Source: Gammaproteobacteria bacterium (lineage in GTDB: Bacteria > Pseudomonadota > Gammaproteobacteria > SZUA-152). From it: a DNA stretch of 40,869 nt. The stretch covers positions 1 through 40,869 of the forward strand of contig DROS01000027.1 in assembly GCA_011321815.1 (NCBI GenBank). The letters run 5' to 3'. Below the pieces are notes generated by a model, which saw only the letters and a program-made list of their open reading frames with translations, did no database searches and had not been told where the DNA came from. The position numbers were made by a program, and so were the translations under genes. Positions 17,119-26,584 of the stretch are shown one piece after another; position 1 is the first letter of the stretch, and every line of letters begins with the position of its first letter.

Positions 17119-17592
17119 ATGAGAATCGGACACGGTTATGATGTACATCGCTTCGGCAAGGGTGATCACTTAATATTGGGTGGTGTACGCATTGCCTTTA
17201 CAAAAGGGTTTGTCGCGCATTCTGATGGTGATGTCGCCATTCATGCGCTGTGTGATGCACTGTTGGGAGCTGCTGCTCTGGGCGACATTGGTCAACACTT
17301 CCCTGATACCAGTAGCGAATTTGAAAATATCGACAGTCGTATTCTGTTGCGCAAGGTAGTGGCGTTGTTAACAGAAAAAACGCTGGCGGTGAGCAATGTG
17401 GATATCACTATTATTGCCCAGGCGCCGAAAATGGCCCCTCATATTATGGCCATGTGCGAAAATCTGGCGGCGGATCTGAATGTCGATGTCAGTCAGGTTA
17501 ACGTCAAGGCTACCACGACAGAAGGACTGGGCTTTGCCGGGCGGGGCGAAGGTATTGCCACCCATGCCGTAGTCTTGCTTGTTCAGCAATAA
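17119..17592 (+). CDS. ispF: 2-C-methyl-D-erythritol 2,4-cyclodiphosphate synthase
   Basis: A 157-residue enzyme of the MEP isoprenoid pathway. It closes CDP-ME-2-phosphate to the cyclodiphosphate with release of CMP. The zinc ligands Asp8, His10 and His42 are present in GYDVHRF and [25 protein letters not shown] and the C-terminal [17 protein letters not shown] are also typical. The start has AAAGG upstream and directly follows the REPIN. ispD, the usual neighbour, is missing from this position and from the window. truD follows after 17 bases, as in many gammaproteobacteria. Confidence 0.97.
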   Translation: MRIGHGYDVHRFGKGDHLILGGVRIAFTKGFVAHSDGDVAIHALCDALLGAAALGDIGQHFPDTSSEFENIDSRILLRKVVALLTEKTLAVSNVDITIIAQAPKMAPHIMAMCENLAADLNVDVSQVNVKATTTEGLGFAGRGEGIATHAVVLLVQQ

Positions 17593-17609
17593 ATTCAAAA
17601 CACATTTAA

Positions 17610-18653
17610 ATGTCATTATTACTCCCCGACTGGCCGCGCGCATCAGGAAAACCTGCGGCATCTGCCGTCATCCGTTCCTGTCCGGAAGACTTTCGGGTGG
17701 ATGAGATTTTGAATTTTGAACGCGATGGTGAAGGCGAGCATCTGTTGATCAATGTGCGCAAACGCAACCAAAACACTGCGGATGTGGCGCAGAAACTGGC
17801 CCGGCATGCCAATGTTAAAGTGCGCGATATTGGCTATGCCGGACTTAAAGATCGCAACGCCATCACCACGCAATGGTTCAGCGTGTGGTTGCCAGGCAGG
17901 CCAGACCCTGACTGGTCTGGTTTTGAAAGTGATGATTTACAGATTCTCCAACGTTATCGCCATCGCCGTAAATTACAACGGGGTGCCTTGCAGGGTAATC
18001 GTTTTGTCATTGTATTGCGCGATATTGAATTTGAGGGACAAGCCAGTCAACAAACCCTGGAACAGCAACTTGCCGTTATTCAAAAACAGGGTGTGCCCAA
18101 TTATTTTGGTGAACAACGTTTTGGTCGTGGTGGAAAAAACCTGAGCGAAGCGGTCGTCATGTTCAATGGCCGACGAGTGAAGGCCAGACACCTGCGCAGC
18201 CTCTACCTTTCCTCGGCGCGCTCATTTTTGTTCAACGAAGTGCTGGCGGCACGCATTACGCAGGGTAACTGGCTACAGGCATTGCCGGGGGAGGTCTTGA
18301 TGCTTGCCGGCAGCCGCAGCTTTTTTGTCGCTGATGAGTTGAATGAAGAAATTGAACAGCGTTTGGCGAGCGGTGACGTGTTACCTTCCGGGCCGCTATG
18401 GGGGCGGGGTCAGCTGGCCAGCAAACAGGATGCAGCGATCCTGGAGCAAAGCACACTTGCCGGGCAGACTGTTTATCGTGAGGGCTTGGAAGAAGCCGGC
18501 CTGAAACAGGAGCGTCGTGCTTTACAGTTGATTGTTGCCGATTTCCAGTGGCAGTGGCTGCATGAAGGGAAAAACCTGCAACTGTGTTTTGAATTGCCTG
18601 CGGGTTGTTATGCCACTTCGGTGTTGCGCGAATTGGCTTATTCCCGCAGCTGA
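17610..18653 (+). CDS. truD: tRNA pseudouridine(13) synthase TruD
   Basis: A 347-residue RNA-modifying enzyme that makes pseudouridine 13 in certain tRNAs (tRNA-Glu in E. coli). The catalytic aspartate is Asp81 in GYAGLKDRNAITTQWF. NYFGEQRFGRGGKN and RSFLFNEVLAARI are further family blocks. The C-terminal segment LPAGCYATSVLRELAYS matches the conserved family end. It is 17 bases after ispF and closes that small operon; a hairpin follows at 18693-18732. Confidence 0.96.
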   Translation: MSLLLPDWPRASGKPAASAVIRSCPEDFRVDEILNFERDGEGEHLLINVRKRNQNTADVAQKLARHANVKVRDIGYAGLKDRNAITTQWFSVWLPGRPDPDWSGFESDDLQILQRYRHRRKLQRGALQGNRFVIVLRDIEFEGQASQQTLEQQLAVIQKQGVPNYFGEQRFGRGGKNLSEAVVMFNGRRVKARHLRSLYLSSARSFLFNEVLAARITQGNWLQALPGEVLMLAGSRSFFVADELNEEIEQRLASGDVLPSGPLWGRGQLASKQDAAILEQSTLAGQTVYREGLEEAGLKQERRALQLIVADFQWQWLHEGKNLQLCFELPAGCYATSVLRELAYSRS

Positions 18654-18692
18654 GGAGCGTGCGCACTCCTGAGTGACATCAACGGTTAAACA

Positions 18693-18732
18693 CAAAGGCC
18701 GTAAAGTTTTCTGTTTTTCTTTGCGACCTTTG
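18693..18732. terminator. interrupted hairpin between truD and the convergent chemoreceptor gene
   Basis: CAAAGG (18693-18698) pairs with CCTTTG (18727-18732), and inside it AAAG pairs with CTTT. The loop is T-rich (GTTTTCTGTTTTTC). The position between two convergent genes suits a shared terminator, but the stem is imperfect and the T-run lies in the loop. Confidence 0.35.
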
Positions 18733-18839
18733 CGTTTACAACGCGCTACCCGCCAAAGCCTCTGTAATATTACTTTTTATGGCCTGTTTTTTTGCCTGAA
18801 ACATCTGTTTTCAATGATGTAATGAGTTTGGGGGCGAGT

Positions 18840-20882
18840 TCAGATTTTGAATCGCGCCACCATTTGCTGCAATTCACTGGCAAGGCTGGCCAGCTCTTCA
18901 CTGGCGCGGGCAGTCTGATCAGCACCCTGGGCCGATTCCGTAGCAACCTGACTGATGGTAACCACATTACGATTGATTTCTTCGGCCACGGCGCCCTGTT
19001 CTTCCGCAGCGCTGGCGATCTGTGTATTCATGTCGTTGATGCGCTCCACCTCATCGGCAATGGTGCCGAGGGCGTCACCGGCCTTGGCGGTTTGTTTGAC
19101 ACCGGACTGTGTCTGCTCACGGCTTTGCTCCATCAGCTGGACCGCATCTTTGGAACCTGCTTGCAGAGATTCGATCATTTGCTGGATTTCCTGGGTGGAT
19201 TCCTGGGTACGCCCGGCCAGGGTGCGCACTTCGTCGGCCACCACGGCAAAGCCACGGCCCTGCTCACCGGCGCGGGCGGCTTCGATGGCGGCATTCAGTG
19301 CCAGTAGATTGGTTTGTTCAGCGATACCGCGAATGACATCCAGCACAGCGCCAATGCGGTCACTGTCGGCTTCGACGCGATGTATGGCTTCTGCGGCCTG
19401 GCCGATGGCGTTTGCGAGAGCATCCATGGTATTGACCGCGTCGTTGACGACTTGGCGTCCTTTCGCGGATTCATCATTGGCTGCGGACGCCGAGTTTGCT
19501 GCTTCCACGGCGTGTTTTGCCACTTCCTGCACAGTGGCCGCCATTTCATTCATGGCAGTGGCCAGCTGGTCGGTTTGTGATTGTTGTTCCTGAATGCCCC
19601 GGCTGGTTTGTAGGGTGACGGTGGACATTTCCTCCGCAGCGGAACTCAGCTGCGCCGTTGAGCCACTTACCTGTTGCACCATGTTTTGCAGACTGTTGTT
19701 CATGTGGTTGACGGCATCGGCCAACTCGGTTAGCTCATCGTTGCCGTTGGCTGTCAATGGGGCCCCGCTAAGGTCGCCATTGGCAATGGCTTTGGTGCGT
19801 TCCACCACTGTTTTTAATGGCGTGGTAATCCTGCGGCTGATGAAAAAGGCAATAAACCCACCGAGTCCCAAAGCGATCAGCGTGCCAATAACCATGACGG
19901 TCCGCATGGAAGTGATTCCGCTTTTCAGGTCTTCCTGTTCCGTCATGGCCAGTTGATTTTGCGTGTCACTCATTTTTTCGAGGATGCCTATAATGGCCTG
20001 GGCCTTGGGCGCCGCCTTACTGCCCAGCCAGTAGTTGGCCAGATTCCAGTCCTCAGCGTTGCGCAGCCCGAACATTTTGTCCGGCAGGGAGGCAAATTCA
20101 GTATGTGTATTTGTATATGTTTTCCATGCCTTGGCCTGTTTGTTGTTAAACAGTCTGGCCATGTTCGCAATCTGTTTAAGGCGTGTTTCATGTATTTTCC
20201 ATTGGGCGTGGAAGTTGTCGGCAAACTGGCTGTCGCCCGAGAGCAGGTAAGCGCGAATGTTGGCCAGACCGATGGCAAAGGAACCGCGGCAATCAGCTAA
20301 TAGCTTTAACAGCTTTTTACGTTCCGGGGTTGCCGCCAGATTTGCTTCCTCGTTAATCAGTGTGGTGATTGCCCCGAGCATTTTTGCTGCCCGTGGTGCA
20401 GCCTTGGTGAGCAGCATGTTAAAGGCGGGGATGTTGGCATTGGTATGCGAGATGTCTTCCACTTCTTGTTGGGCGGTACGGAATTCCGCTGTCAGCGCTT
20501 TCACTTCCTGCAACATGTCGATATTTTGGGGATCGGCCCAGTTTTTGGAGAATTCATCCATTTTCGCCAGGGCGGCGTTAATCTGATTCCAGCCACGTTG
20601 GCGCTCGGCTTTGAATTTTTCTGCCGCTTCCGGATTTTTGCCGAGAATCATATAGGCGCGCAGCCCGGCCAGAGAAAGATGGATTCCATCGGTAAGTTGC
20701 ATACCGGCCATCACCGTTGGCAGGCGCAGTTCAATGAGGCGATGTTCGTTTTTGGATATGGTATTCAGCATGACAATGTTATTGATTGACATCAGTGCGA
20801 CAATCAGCAGAACTATGCCAAAGCCCATGAATAATTTGTTTTGAATGGTCAGTTTCATCATTTTTCTCACAATTTTTTTCAT
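18840..20882 (-). CDS. methyl-accepting chemotaxis protein
   Basis: A 680-residue chemoreceptor. TM1 is [17 protein letters not shown] near the N-terminus, followed by a long helical periplasmic sensor of about 300 residues. TM2 ([19 protein letters not shown]) precedes a HAMP segment containing [18 protein letters not shown]. The cytoplasmic signalling helices have the highly conserved tip [20 protein letters not shown] followed by [12 protein letters not shown], which contacts CheA and CheW. There is no C-terminal NWETF-type tether for CheR. I prefer the ATG at 20882, with AGGGGA seven bases upstream, over the one at 20900. The ligand is unknown. No che genes are near. Confidence 0.93.
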   Translation of the reverse strand: MKKIVRKMMKLTIQNKLFMGFGIVLLIVALMSINNIVMLNTISKNEHRLIELRLPTVMAGMQLTDGIHLSLAGLRAYMILGKNPEAAEKFKAERQRGWNQINAALAKMDEFSKNWADPQNIDMLQEVKALTAEFRTAQQEVEDISHTNANIPAFNMLLTKAAPRAAKMLGAITTLINEEANLAATPERKKLLKLLADCRGSFAIGLANIRAYLLSGDSQFADNFHAQWKIHETRLKQIANMARLFNNKQAKAWKTYTNTHTEFASLPDKMFGLRNAEDWNLANYWLGSKAAPKAQAIIGILEKMSDTQNQLAMTEQEDLKSGITSMRTVMVIGTLIALGLGGFIAFFISRRITTPLKTVVERTKAIANGDLSGAPLTANGNDELTELADAVNHMNNSLQNMVQQVSGSTAQLSSAAEEMSTVTLQTSRGIQEQQSQTDQLATAMNEMAATVQEVAKHAVEAANSASAANDESAKGRQVVNDAVNTMDALANAIGQAAEAIHRVEADSDRIGAVLDVIRGIAEQTNLLALNAAIEAARAGEQGRGFAVVADEVRTLAGRTQESTQEIQQMIESLQAGSKDAVQLMEQSREQTQSGVKQTAKAGDALGTIADEVERINDMNTQIASAAEEQGAVAEEINRNVVTISQVATESAQGADQTARASEELASLASELQQMVARFKI

Positions 20883-21006
20883 CGTTTCCCCTGTTATCAC
20901 CGAGAGAGGGAATATAAAAAAGGCATTATTTTTCAGGCGCGGGGTAAAGCTGTGTGGTTCACTCTTTGCACCATCGGCAGCAGAATGAACGTTCTTGAGA
21001 AAAGTG

Positions 21007-21028
21007 CCGGGCTTATTTGGGTGCCCGG
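21007..21028 (-). terminator. small hairpin after the Smr-domain gene
   Basis: CCGGGC (21007-21012) and GCCCGG (21023-21028) form a 6-bp stem. Read on the minus strand it lies 35 bases past the Smr-domain stop and is followed by ACTTTTCTC. This may be a weak intrinsic terminator. Confidence 0.4.
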
Positions 21029-21062
21029 GAGATGTTGATGGGATTGAGCGGATGAAACGATA

Positions 21063-21608
21063 TCAACGGCAACGCAGCAATACGTACAATGCGCCCACGC
21101 CACCATCCCTTGTCTGCGCGGAACTGAAGGCAAGCACGGAGGGAATGTCTCGTAACCACTGATTGACTTGCGCCTTGAGAACCGGGCGTCCCCCAGCGGA
21201 ACGATGACCTTTACCGTGGATGATGCACACACAACGCTGATTATTGTTTTGCGCGTTATTTAAAAAACCGGCGAGTAACGTGGCGGCTTCCTCCAAGGTG
21301 CAGCCATGCAAATCGAGCCGGGCTTCAGGGCGCAGATCGCCGCGCTTGAGTTGGCGCAACCGGCGGTGTTGCAGACCGCCACGGGTGAAAAACAGAAATT
21401 CCTCCGGGGCAATTTCGGGCACATGTTCACGGGGAACAAGGCTGGTGGCTGTGTTTTGTGTATGGCTGATACGTGGTTTTGGCGAGAGACAGGGTTTGTT
21501 GGGAGGGATGCGCTGTTTGGCCGATTTTTTATCCGACAGGGGTTTAACGTCCGACATCATTTGCCGGAACAGATCATCATCATCGTTGCTGGAGGTTTTT
21601 TTGTTCAT
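21063..21608 (-). CDS. Smr-domain protein (SmrA/MutS2-tail type)
   Basis: A 181-residue protein. The first 95 residues are charged and probably disordered ([16 protein letters not shown]). The C-terminal Smr domain begins near residue 100 with [11 protein letters not shown] and contains [20 protein letters not shown], the LDLHG and HGKG-type motifs of Smr endonucleases. It ends [14 protein letters not shown], as the family does. Smr domains nick or cleave nucleic acid; stand-alone proteins like this remain poorly understood. The ATG at 21608 fits the known N-terminus (MNKK...). It is divergent from surE, with 98 bases between the two start codons. Confidence 0.88.
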   Translation of the reverse strand: MNKKTSSNDDDDLFRQMMSDVKPLSDKKSAKQRIPPNKPCLSPKPRISHTQNTATSLVPREHVPEIAPEEFLFFTRGGLQHRRLRQLKRGDLRPEARLDLHGCTLEEAATLLAGFLNNAQNNNQRCVCIIHGKGHRSAGGRPVLKAQVNQWLRDIPSVLAFSSAQTRDGGVGALYVLLRCR

Positions 21609-21694
21609 GTGGGTCCGTATTTTACGGGAGAGCGGGATGGTCAGAAAGAGGGACAGTAATTGGCCAAAATGCAGTTTTTCCTGGTAAGCCTCGA

Positions 21695-21706
21695 TATAAT
21701 GCCCCC
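21695..21706 (+). promoter_or_regulatory. perfect -10 box directly before surE (possible leaderless start)
   Basis: TATAAT at 21695-21700 ends six bases before the surE ATG (21707), so the first transcribed base would be at or next to the A of the ATG. The bases between (GCCCCC) are no ribosome binding site. The -35 region is weak. The TATAAT match could also be chance. Confidence 0.45.
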
Positions 21707-22453
21707 ATGGAAATCTTGCTGAGTAACGATGATGGCTATCAGGCGCCGGGGCTGGTTTGTTTGGCGGCAGCATTAGGCGCAGTGGCCAAGGTGCATGTTG
21801 TTGCACCGGATCGTAACCGCAGTGGCGCCAGTAATTCACTGACGCTGGAAAACCCCATTCGTGCGCATGAAGCCGATAGCGGTTTTGTCTTTGTGGATGG
21901 CACACCTACGGACTGCGTGCATCTGGCTATCACCGGCCTGCTGGCGCGTGAACCGGACATGGTCATCGCCGGCATTAATGCCGGCGCCAATATGGGAGAC
22001 GATGTGTTGTATTCCGGCACCGTGGCAGCGGCCATGGAAGGGCGTTTTTTGGGCCTGCCAGCCATTGCCGTGTCGTTGGCGGGAGAGCAATTCCAGTATT
22101 TTGAGACGGCGGCACAAGTGGTTGTGTCGCTGCTGGGGCGGCTGCAAAGTGATCCGTTACCGATGGATACCATTCTTAATGTCAACGTGCCGGACGTGCC
22201 ATGGGCTTCCTTGCAAGGCTTTGAAGTGACCCGCCTGGGGCGGCGGCACAAATCCGAACCGGCAGTGAAAATGCAGGACCCACGTGGTAAAGAGATTTAC
22301 TGGGTGGGCCCGGTAGGCGCCGAACAGGATGCCGGTGAAGGCACAGATTTTCATGCGTTGCGCCAGAACCGGGTGTCATTGACTCCCCTGAATGTGGATT
22401 TTACCCGTTATACCGCCATGGAACAGGTCTCCACCTGGGTGGCAGGGTTGTGA
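21707..22453 (+). CDS. surE: 5'/3'-nucleotidase SurE
   Basis: A 248-residue survival-protein E family phosphatase that hydrolyses nucleoside monophosphates and some polyphosphates with a divalent metal. The N-terminus [15 protein letters not shown] holds metal ligands Asp8 and Asp9; [13 protein letters not shown] carries the metal-binding Ser39; and [20 protein letters not shown] supplies the conserved Asn. The start is fixed by the family N-terminus even though no Shine-Dalgarno is present. It heads the surE-pcm pair of stationary-phase and damage-repair genes upstream of nlpD-rpoS. pcm overlaps or follows its end directly. Confidence 0.97.
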   Translation: MEILLSNDDGYQAPGLVCLAAALGAVAKVHVVAPDRNRSGASNSLTLENPIRAHEADSGFVFVDGTPTDCVHLAITGLLAREPDMVIAGINAGANMGDDVLYSGTVAAAMEGRFLGLPAIAVSLAGEQFQYFETAAQVVVSLLGRLQSDPLPMDTILNVNVPDVPWASLQGFEVTRLGRRHKSEPAVKMQDPRGKEIYWVGPVGAEQDAGEGTDFHALRQNRVSLTPLNVDFTRYTAMEQVSTWVAGL

Positions 22454-22473
22454 GCCGCCTTCAGGGTATAGGC

Positions 22474-23106
22474 ATGACCAGCCAACGCACCCGCGACCGG
22501 CTGGTGCGGCGTTTGCAGGAAGAAGGCATCAGCAATCAACGTGTGTTGGAGGTCATACGCAGTACGCCGCGCCACATCTTTGTGGACGAAGCCCTGGCCA
22601 GCCGCTCCTACGAAGACACTGCCTTGCCCATCGGCCATGGTCAGACCATTTCCCAGCCTTATGTGGTTGCACGCATGACCGCTGCACTTTTGGAAAGCGG
22701 CCCGTTAAACCGGGTATTGGAAGTGGGCACTGGCTCAGGTTATCAGGCGGCGATCATGGCGCCACTGGCAGGTGAAGTGTACAGCGTTGAGCGCATACGC
22801 CCCCTGCTGGTGCTGGCGCGGGAACGGCTTGCAGAATTACAACTGCACAATGTACGCCTCAAACATAGCGATGGCAGCTGGGGGTGGCCGGAATTTGCGC
22901 CCTATGACGCCATCATTGCCACTGCTGCACCAGAGCAGGTGCCAGAGGCATTATTGCAACAGCTGACGATAGGTGGGCGATTGGTGATGCCCGTGGGCCC
23001 TCAGGGTGAGCAGGAACTGGTATTGCTGACGCGCACGCCGCACGGCATTGAACGGCAGGTGCTGGATAAAGTGAGCTTTGTGCCGATGCTGGGTGGCACG
23101 CAGTAG
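22474..23106 (+). CDS. pcm: protein-L-isoaspartate O-methyltransferase
   Basis: A 210-residue SAM-dependent enzyme that methylates damaged isoaspartyl residues so they can be repaired. Motif I is [32 protein letters not shown] holds the substrate-binding motif, and [11 protein letters not shown] is also diagnostic. I use the ATG at 22474 ([10 protein letters not shown]), which matches the start of related gammaproteobacterial proteins and has CAGGG upstream. A GTG at 22450 overlapping the surE stop (GTGA) would add eight residues and cannot be excluded. Confidence 0.95.
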   Translation: MTSQRTRDRLVRRLQEEGISNQRVLEVIRSTPRHIFVDEALASRSYEDTALPIGHGQTISQPYVVARMTAALLESGPLNRVLEVGTGSGYQAAIMAPLAGEVYSVERIRPLLVLARERLAELQLHNVRLKHSDGSWGWPEFAPYDAIIATAAPEQVPEALLQQLTIGGRLVMPVGPQGEQELVLLTRTPHGIERQVLDKVSFVPMLGGTQ

Positions 23107-23198
23107 GGCAACAGGGCATAGGGTATATTTTTCTTCCCGGACACCTTTCTGTTATTCCGCACCGTCCGGAATCCAGCCGTTTGATTTTAAATTTTTTG

Positions 23199-23216
23199 GG
23201 GGGTGTTAACACCCCC
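23199..23216. promoter_or_regulatory. perfect 18-bp palindrome upstream of yqaA
   Basis: GGGGGTGTTAACACCCCC (23199-23216) is its own reverse complement with no loop and is preceded by an A/T run. It ends 34 bases before the yqaA start codon. No T-tract follows on the plus strand, so it is not a normal terminator of pcm. An operator bound by a symmetric dimer is the likelier reading. Confidence 0.5.
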
Positions 23217-23250
23217 TTGGCACTGAAACATCGGGGTTATTGAATAGCGC

Positions 23251-23832
23251 ATGAAATTGTTTTCCAGTTTATACGAGCGCGCCATGCGCTGGGCCGTGCA
23301 TCGGCACGCGCAATGGTATCTGATGAGTCTGAGTTTTGCCGAATCCTCTTTTTTCCCGATTCCGCCGGATGTGATGCTGGCCCCCATGGCTCTGGCCGAT
23401 AACAAAAGAGCCTGGCGTTATGCGGCGCTGACCACAGCGGCCTCGGTGGCGGGTGGCATGCTGGGGTATTTGATCGGTTATCTGGCATTTGATGCCATCG
23501 AACCCTGGGTGATGGATGCCGGCTACGGCGACAAATATCAACTGGCTGTGGACTGGTTTGAACAATGGGGTGTCTGGGCGATTCTGATCGCAGGCTTTTC
23601 CCCGATTCCCTATAAAATCTTTACCATCGCTGCCGGCGCCATTTCCATGGCCTTTTTGCCTTTTGTGCTGGCCTCCTTGGCCGGGCGTGGCGCCCGTTTC
23701 TTTTTGGTGACAACGCTTATTGTATGGGGCGGGGAGCGTATGGAACACGCGATCAAAAAATATGTCGACTGGTTGGGCTGGGGGCTGGTGGTATTGATTA
23801 TAGCGGCACTGCTCTGGCGCCAGCTTCATTAG
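23251..23832 (+). CDS. yqaA: YqaA/DedA-family inner membrane protein
   Basis: A 193-residue membrane protein of the SNARE-associated/DedA-like group. Signature segments are AESSFFPIPPDVML in the first reentrant loop and AGFSPIPYKIFTIAAG in the second; both contain the conserved proline and charged residues. DedA relatives are linked to lipid flipping and membrane homeostasis, but YqaA-type function is not settled. It lies between pcm and nlpD, a placement seen in several gammaproteobacteria, with 39 bases to nlpD. Four helices are predicted by eye. Confidence 0.88.
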   Translation: MKLFSSLYERAMRWAVHRHAQWYLMSLSFAESSFFPIPPDVMLAPMALADNKRAWRYAALTTAASVAGGMLGYLIGYLAFDAIEPWVMDAGYGDKYQLAVDWFEQWGVWAILIAGFSPIPYKIFTIAAGAISMAFLPFVLASLAGRGARFFLVTTLIVWGGERMEHAIKKYVDWLGWGLVVLIIAALLWRQLH

Positions 23833-23871
23833 TCGGTTGCATTTGCTGCGTGAGTTGCGTTAACTGCACTT

Positions 23872-24801
23872 ATGTTCTGTATGCCCCCCGGTAAAATACA
23901 TTTGCTGAGTTTTGTGTCATTACTGGTGTTGCTCACGGCTTGTGGGGGACATATTTTTCATCGGGTAGAGCGTGGAGAAACCTTGTATTCCATCGGCTGG
24001 GTATATGGTTATGACTATCGACAGCTTGCCCGCTGGAATAACATTCAGCCGCCGTATGCCCTGAGTCCGGGGCAGCGTATTCGTGTTGCACCGCCCCCGG
24101 GACAACGCGCCCTTCCATTGCAGGAATACCGTACGGCCCATACCCGCAAAGCGACAAATTCTGCAAAGCGTAAAACTCCTGCGCCGGTTATCGGGGCCAG
24201 CGGCAACAATGGTATTGAAACCACGGGTAAAGCAGTGGACAAGGCCAGTAGAGAACAACAGGTGGTCGTGCGCGACAAATCAAGTGTTGCACGGGAAAGC
24301 GAAGCGGAAAAACATGATGCGCAAAGTGTAATTACCGCAGCAAAAACAGTGGTTAAAAGAGTGTTCGGCCAATCCGGCGCAGCCCCAAAACAATCATCCA
24401 CAGGCAAGCTTGACTGGCGCTGGCCCACGAAACAGCGGCGTGTACTGCAAACATTTGCCGCAAATAACCCTGCCCGGCAGGGGCTGGATATCGCAGGTGA
24501 AAAAGGCAGTCCGGTGCTGGCAGCGGCTACGGGGCGGGTAGTGTATGCTGGTAGTGGACTTGTTCGATACGGTAGGCTTATTATTATCAAGCACAATGAG
24601 AGATATTTGAGCGCTTACGCGCATAACCAAAAACTGCGAGTTAAGGAGGGCGACGTAGTGAAAGCCGGCCAGCGCATTGCCGATATGGGGCGCACGGGGC
24701 ATCTGGGCGATAACTTTATCAATGATAACCGGGCAAAATTACACTTTGAAATTCGACAAAATGGAAAGCCGGTTGATCCTGGGCGGTATTTACCTAAATA
24801 A
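23872..24801 (+). CDS. nlpD: NlpD: LysM/LytM-domain lipoprotein, amidase activator
   Basis: A 309-residue outer-membrane lipoprotein. The lipobox LLTAC puts the lipidated cysteine at residue 24. A LysM domain covers about 28-73 (HRVERGETLYSIGWVYG ... PGQRIRV). A long basic linker follows, then a degenerate M23/LytM domain from about residue 200 (GLDIAGEKGSPVLAAATG, LIIIKHNERYLSAYAHN, KLHFEIRQNGKPVDPGRYLP). Two of the catalytic zinc ligands of active LytM enzymes are missing, as in E. coli NlpD, which activates the cell-division amidase AmiC. Before LHFE there is a short insert (HLGDNFINDNRAK) absent from E. coli. rpoS begins 38 bases downstream; in relatives the main rpoS promoter lies inside nlpD. 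Confidence 0.94.
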   Translation: MFCMPPGKIHLLSFVSLLVLLTACGGHIFHRVERGETLYSIGWVYGYDYRQLARWNNIQPPYALSPGQRIRVAPPPGQRALPLQEYRTAHTRKATNSAKRKTPAPVIGASGNNGIETTGKAVDKASREQQVVVRDKSSVARESEAEKHDAQSVITAAKTVVKRVFGQSGAAPKQSSTGKLDWRWPTKQRRVLQTFAANNPARQGLDIAGEKGSPVLAAATGRVVYAGSGLVRYGRLIIIKHNERYLSAYAHNQKLRVKEGDVVKAGQRIADMGRTGHLGDNFINDNRAKLHFEIRQNGKPVDPGRYLPK

Positions 24802-24839
24802 AATTTACGTGAAATATGTGACGACAGGTGCATGACAGA

Positions 24840-25907
24840 ATGTTAGGCGAGGATGATAAAAAGAAGATGAACGTAGACACGGATGCGCTGGAAGAAACGA
24901 TGTTGAATGATGATGCCAACGTTCTTGATGACGACAATGATATTGTCGAAGTCATTGCTGATGACGAGGTTGGTGTAGATATCGACAAAATAAAATCAAT
25001 TGCAGAGCCTGATGATAAGGAGCCAGTAAGACGTAAAGAGCGGCGAACGGCCAGCCGCAAGGATATCTCTGAGCGTGATCTCGATGCTACCCGCCTGTAT
25101 CTGGGTGAGATTGGTTTTTCGGCTTTGCTCACCGCTGAAGAAGAAGTCACCATTGCGCGCCGCATTCAAAAAGGTGACATGGATGCGCGACGGCACATGA
25201 TTGAAAGCAATTTGCGCCTGGTGGTGAAAATTGCGCGGCGTTATCTGAATCGTGGCCTGGCGCTGCTGGATCTTATCGAGGAGGGTAACCTGGGGTTGAT
25301 CCGTGCAGTGGAGAAGTTTGATCCTGAGCGCGGTTTTCGTTTTTCCACTTACGCAACGTGGTGGATTCGCCAAACCATCGAGCGTGGCATCATGAACCAG
25401 ACGCGCACAATACGTCTGCCCATCCACGTCGTGAAAGAAATCAATATTTATTTGCGTGCCGCACGGCATTTAGCGCAAACGCTGGACCATGAACCCAGCC
25501 CCGAAGAAATTGCCCATATGCTTGACAAGCCGATCAACGATGTAAAGCGCATGTTGGGTTTGAATGAGCGTGTTACTTCGGTGGATGTGCCCATGGGGCG
25601 TGACAGCGATAAATCCGTGTTGGATGGTATTGCTGATGAATACAATGTCGACCCCTCGGTATTGCTGCAAAATGAAGACATGCATGACTGTCTGGAAATG
25701 TGGCTGGGCCAGATTAACGAAAAACAACGCGAAGTGGTGGAACGTCGTTTTGGGTTGCATGGCCGGGATGTTGCCACGTTGGAGGAGGTTGGCAATGCAC
25801 TGGGCGTCACCCGTGAACGGGTACGGCAGATTCAACTGGAAGCCCTGAAGCGCTTGCGCGCTGTGATGGAGCGCGAGGGTTATTCTGTCGATACTATCCT
25901 GAAGTAA
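24840..25907 (+). CDS. rpoS: RNA polymerase sigma factor RpoS
   Basis: A 355-residue sigma-70 family factor of the stationary-phase/general stress type. An acidic N-terminus (many Asp and Glu) is followed by region 1.2 ([20 protein letters not shown]), region 2 ([55 protein letters not shown]), region 3 and region 4.2 ([20 protein letters not shown]). [20 protein letters not shown] matches RpoS closely. I start at the ATG 24840; GTG 24828 is an alternative adding four residues. The start is weakly defined because no strong Shine-Dalgarno is present. Place after nlpD is the classic gammaproteobacterial order. Confidence 0.97.
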   Translation: MLGEDDKKKMNVDTDALEETMLNDDANVLDDDNDIVEVIADDEVGVDIDKIKSIAEPDDKEPVRRKERRTASRKDISERDLDATRLYLGEIGFSALLTAEEEVTIARRIQKGDMDARRHMIESNLRLVVKIARRYLNRGLALLDLIEEGNLGLIRAVEKFDPERGFRFSTYATWWIRQTIERGIMNQTRTIRLPIHVVKEINIYLRAARHLAQTLDHEPSPEEIAHMLDKPINDVKRMLGLNERVTSVDVPMGRDSDKSVLDGIADEYNVDPSVLLQNEDMHDCLEMWLGQINEKQREVVERRFGLHGRDVATLEEVGNALGVTRERVRQIQLEALKRLRAVMEREGYSVDTILK

Positions 25908-25948
25908 CGGTCGTGAAGTGATTGCTGATGGCGTGTTGCGCCGGAGGC

Positions 25949-25992
25949 CCGGGTAAGGAGCGTGTACGTGTTCCTTACCCGGCCGTGTTTTT
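25949..25992. terminator. strong hairpin between rpoS and the convergent phosphatase gene
   Basis: CCGGGTAAGGA (25949-25959) pairs perfectly with TCCTTACCCGG (25972-25982), and GTGTTTTTTG follows on the plus strand, giving a six-T tract. This is a good terminator for rpoS. The 3' arm contains the last codons and stop of the phosphatase gene on the other strand, so it may serve both directions. Confidence 0.75.
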
Positions 25993-26544
25993 TGTGTATA
26001 CCCCGAACGCCCAGTAATCCCTCACAGACTTTTGGGGCCCCGACCATTTCATGCGCAACAACCGTTTGTGTATAAGCCAGATAATGGCGCCATGACCGAT
26101 AAACAAAACTGACCCATGTTTTTGGGACAGTTCCACCAGCTGGTCAGTGCATTTTTGTGCGCGGTGTTTTATGGCTTTGTAGGATTCGGTATGTGACGTG
26201 TAACCCATCAACTGGAGTATGCGAAACAGCACTGACCATGAGGTGCCTGTTAATTTGGGGTATTTCCAGTTTGCATATGGCATTTCACACTCACGAAACA
26301 GATCGCTGGTCATGTCCGGGTTTTCAATATTCAATGCCCGTGCAGATTCGATGGAACGGGGCAGGGTGCTGCACACAATAAACCGGCACTTTCCAGCCCT
26401 TTTGCAGGCTTCCCTTGTTGGTTTATGTTCAGCATCAATGCCTGCCCGGTCATAATCCATTACCCGTTGGCCAAAACCGGAAGCGCTCATTTTTTCTGAA
26501 AGGTCGATTGTTGGTTTTCCGTGCCGAATGAGAACTATTTCCAC
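25975..26544 (-). CDS. histidine phosphatase family protein
   Basis: A 189-residue branch-1 histidine phosphatase. VLIRHGKP supplies the phosphorylated histidine (residue 8). CSTLPRSIESARAL is the second conserved arginine motif. The late histidine is in SVLFIGHGAIIWLIH. These proteins remove phosphate from small molecules or proteins; the substrate cannot be read. It lies 40 bases after the sulfotransferase gene on the same strand and probably shares its transcript. Sulfotransferases release 3'-phosphoadenosine phosphate, but this fold is not the family known to clear it. The stop codon lies inside the rpoS terminator hairpin. Confidence 0.85.
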   Translation of the reverse strand: MEIVLIRHGKPTIDLSEKMSASGFGQRVMDYDRAGIDAEHKPTREACKRAGKCRFIVCSTLPRSIESARALNIENPDMTSDLFRECEMPYANWKYPKLTGTSWSVLFRILQLMGYTSHTESYKAIKHRAQKCTDQLVELSQKHGSVLFIGHGAIIWLIHKRLLRMKWSGPQKSVRDYWAFGVYTKNTAG

Positions 26545-26584
26545 TCACTGTTCCTTATGCATACTTACTTTCCCAGGCGCCTGC

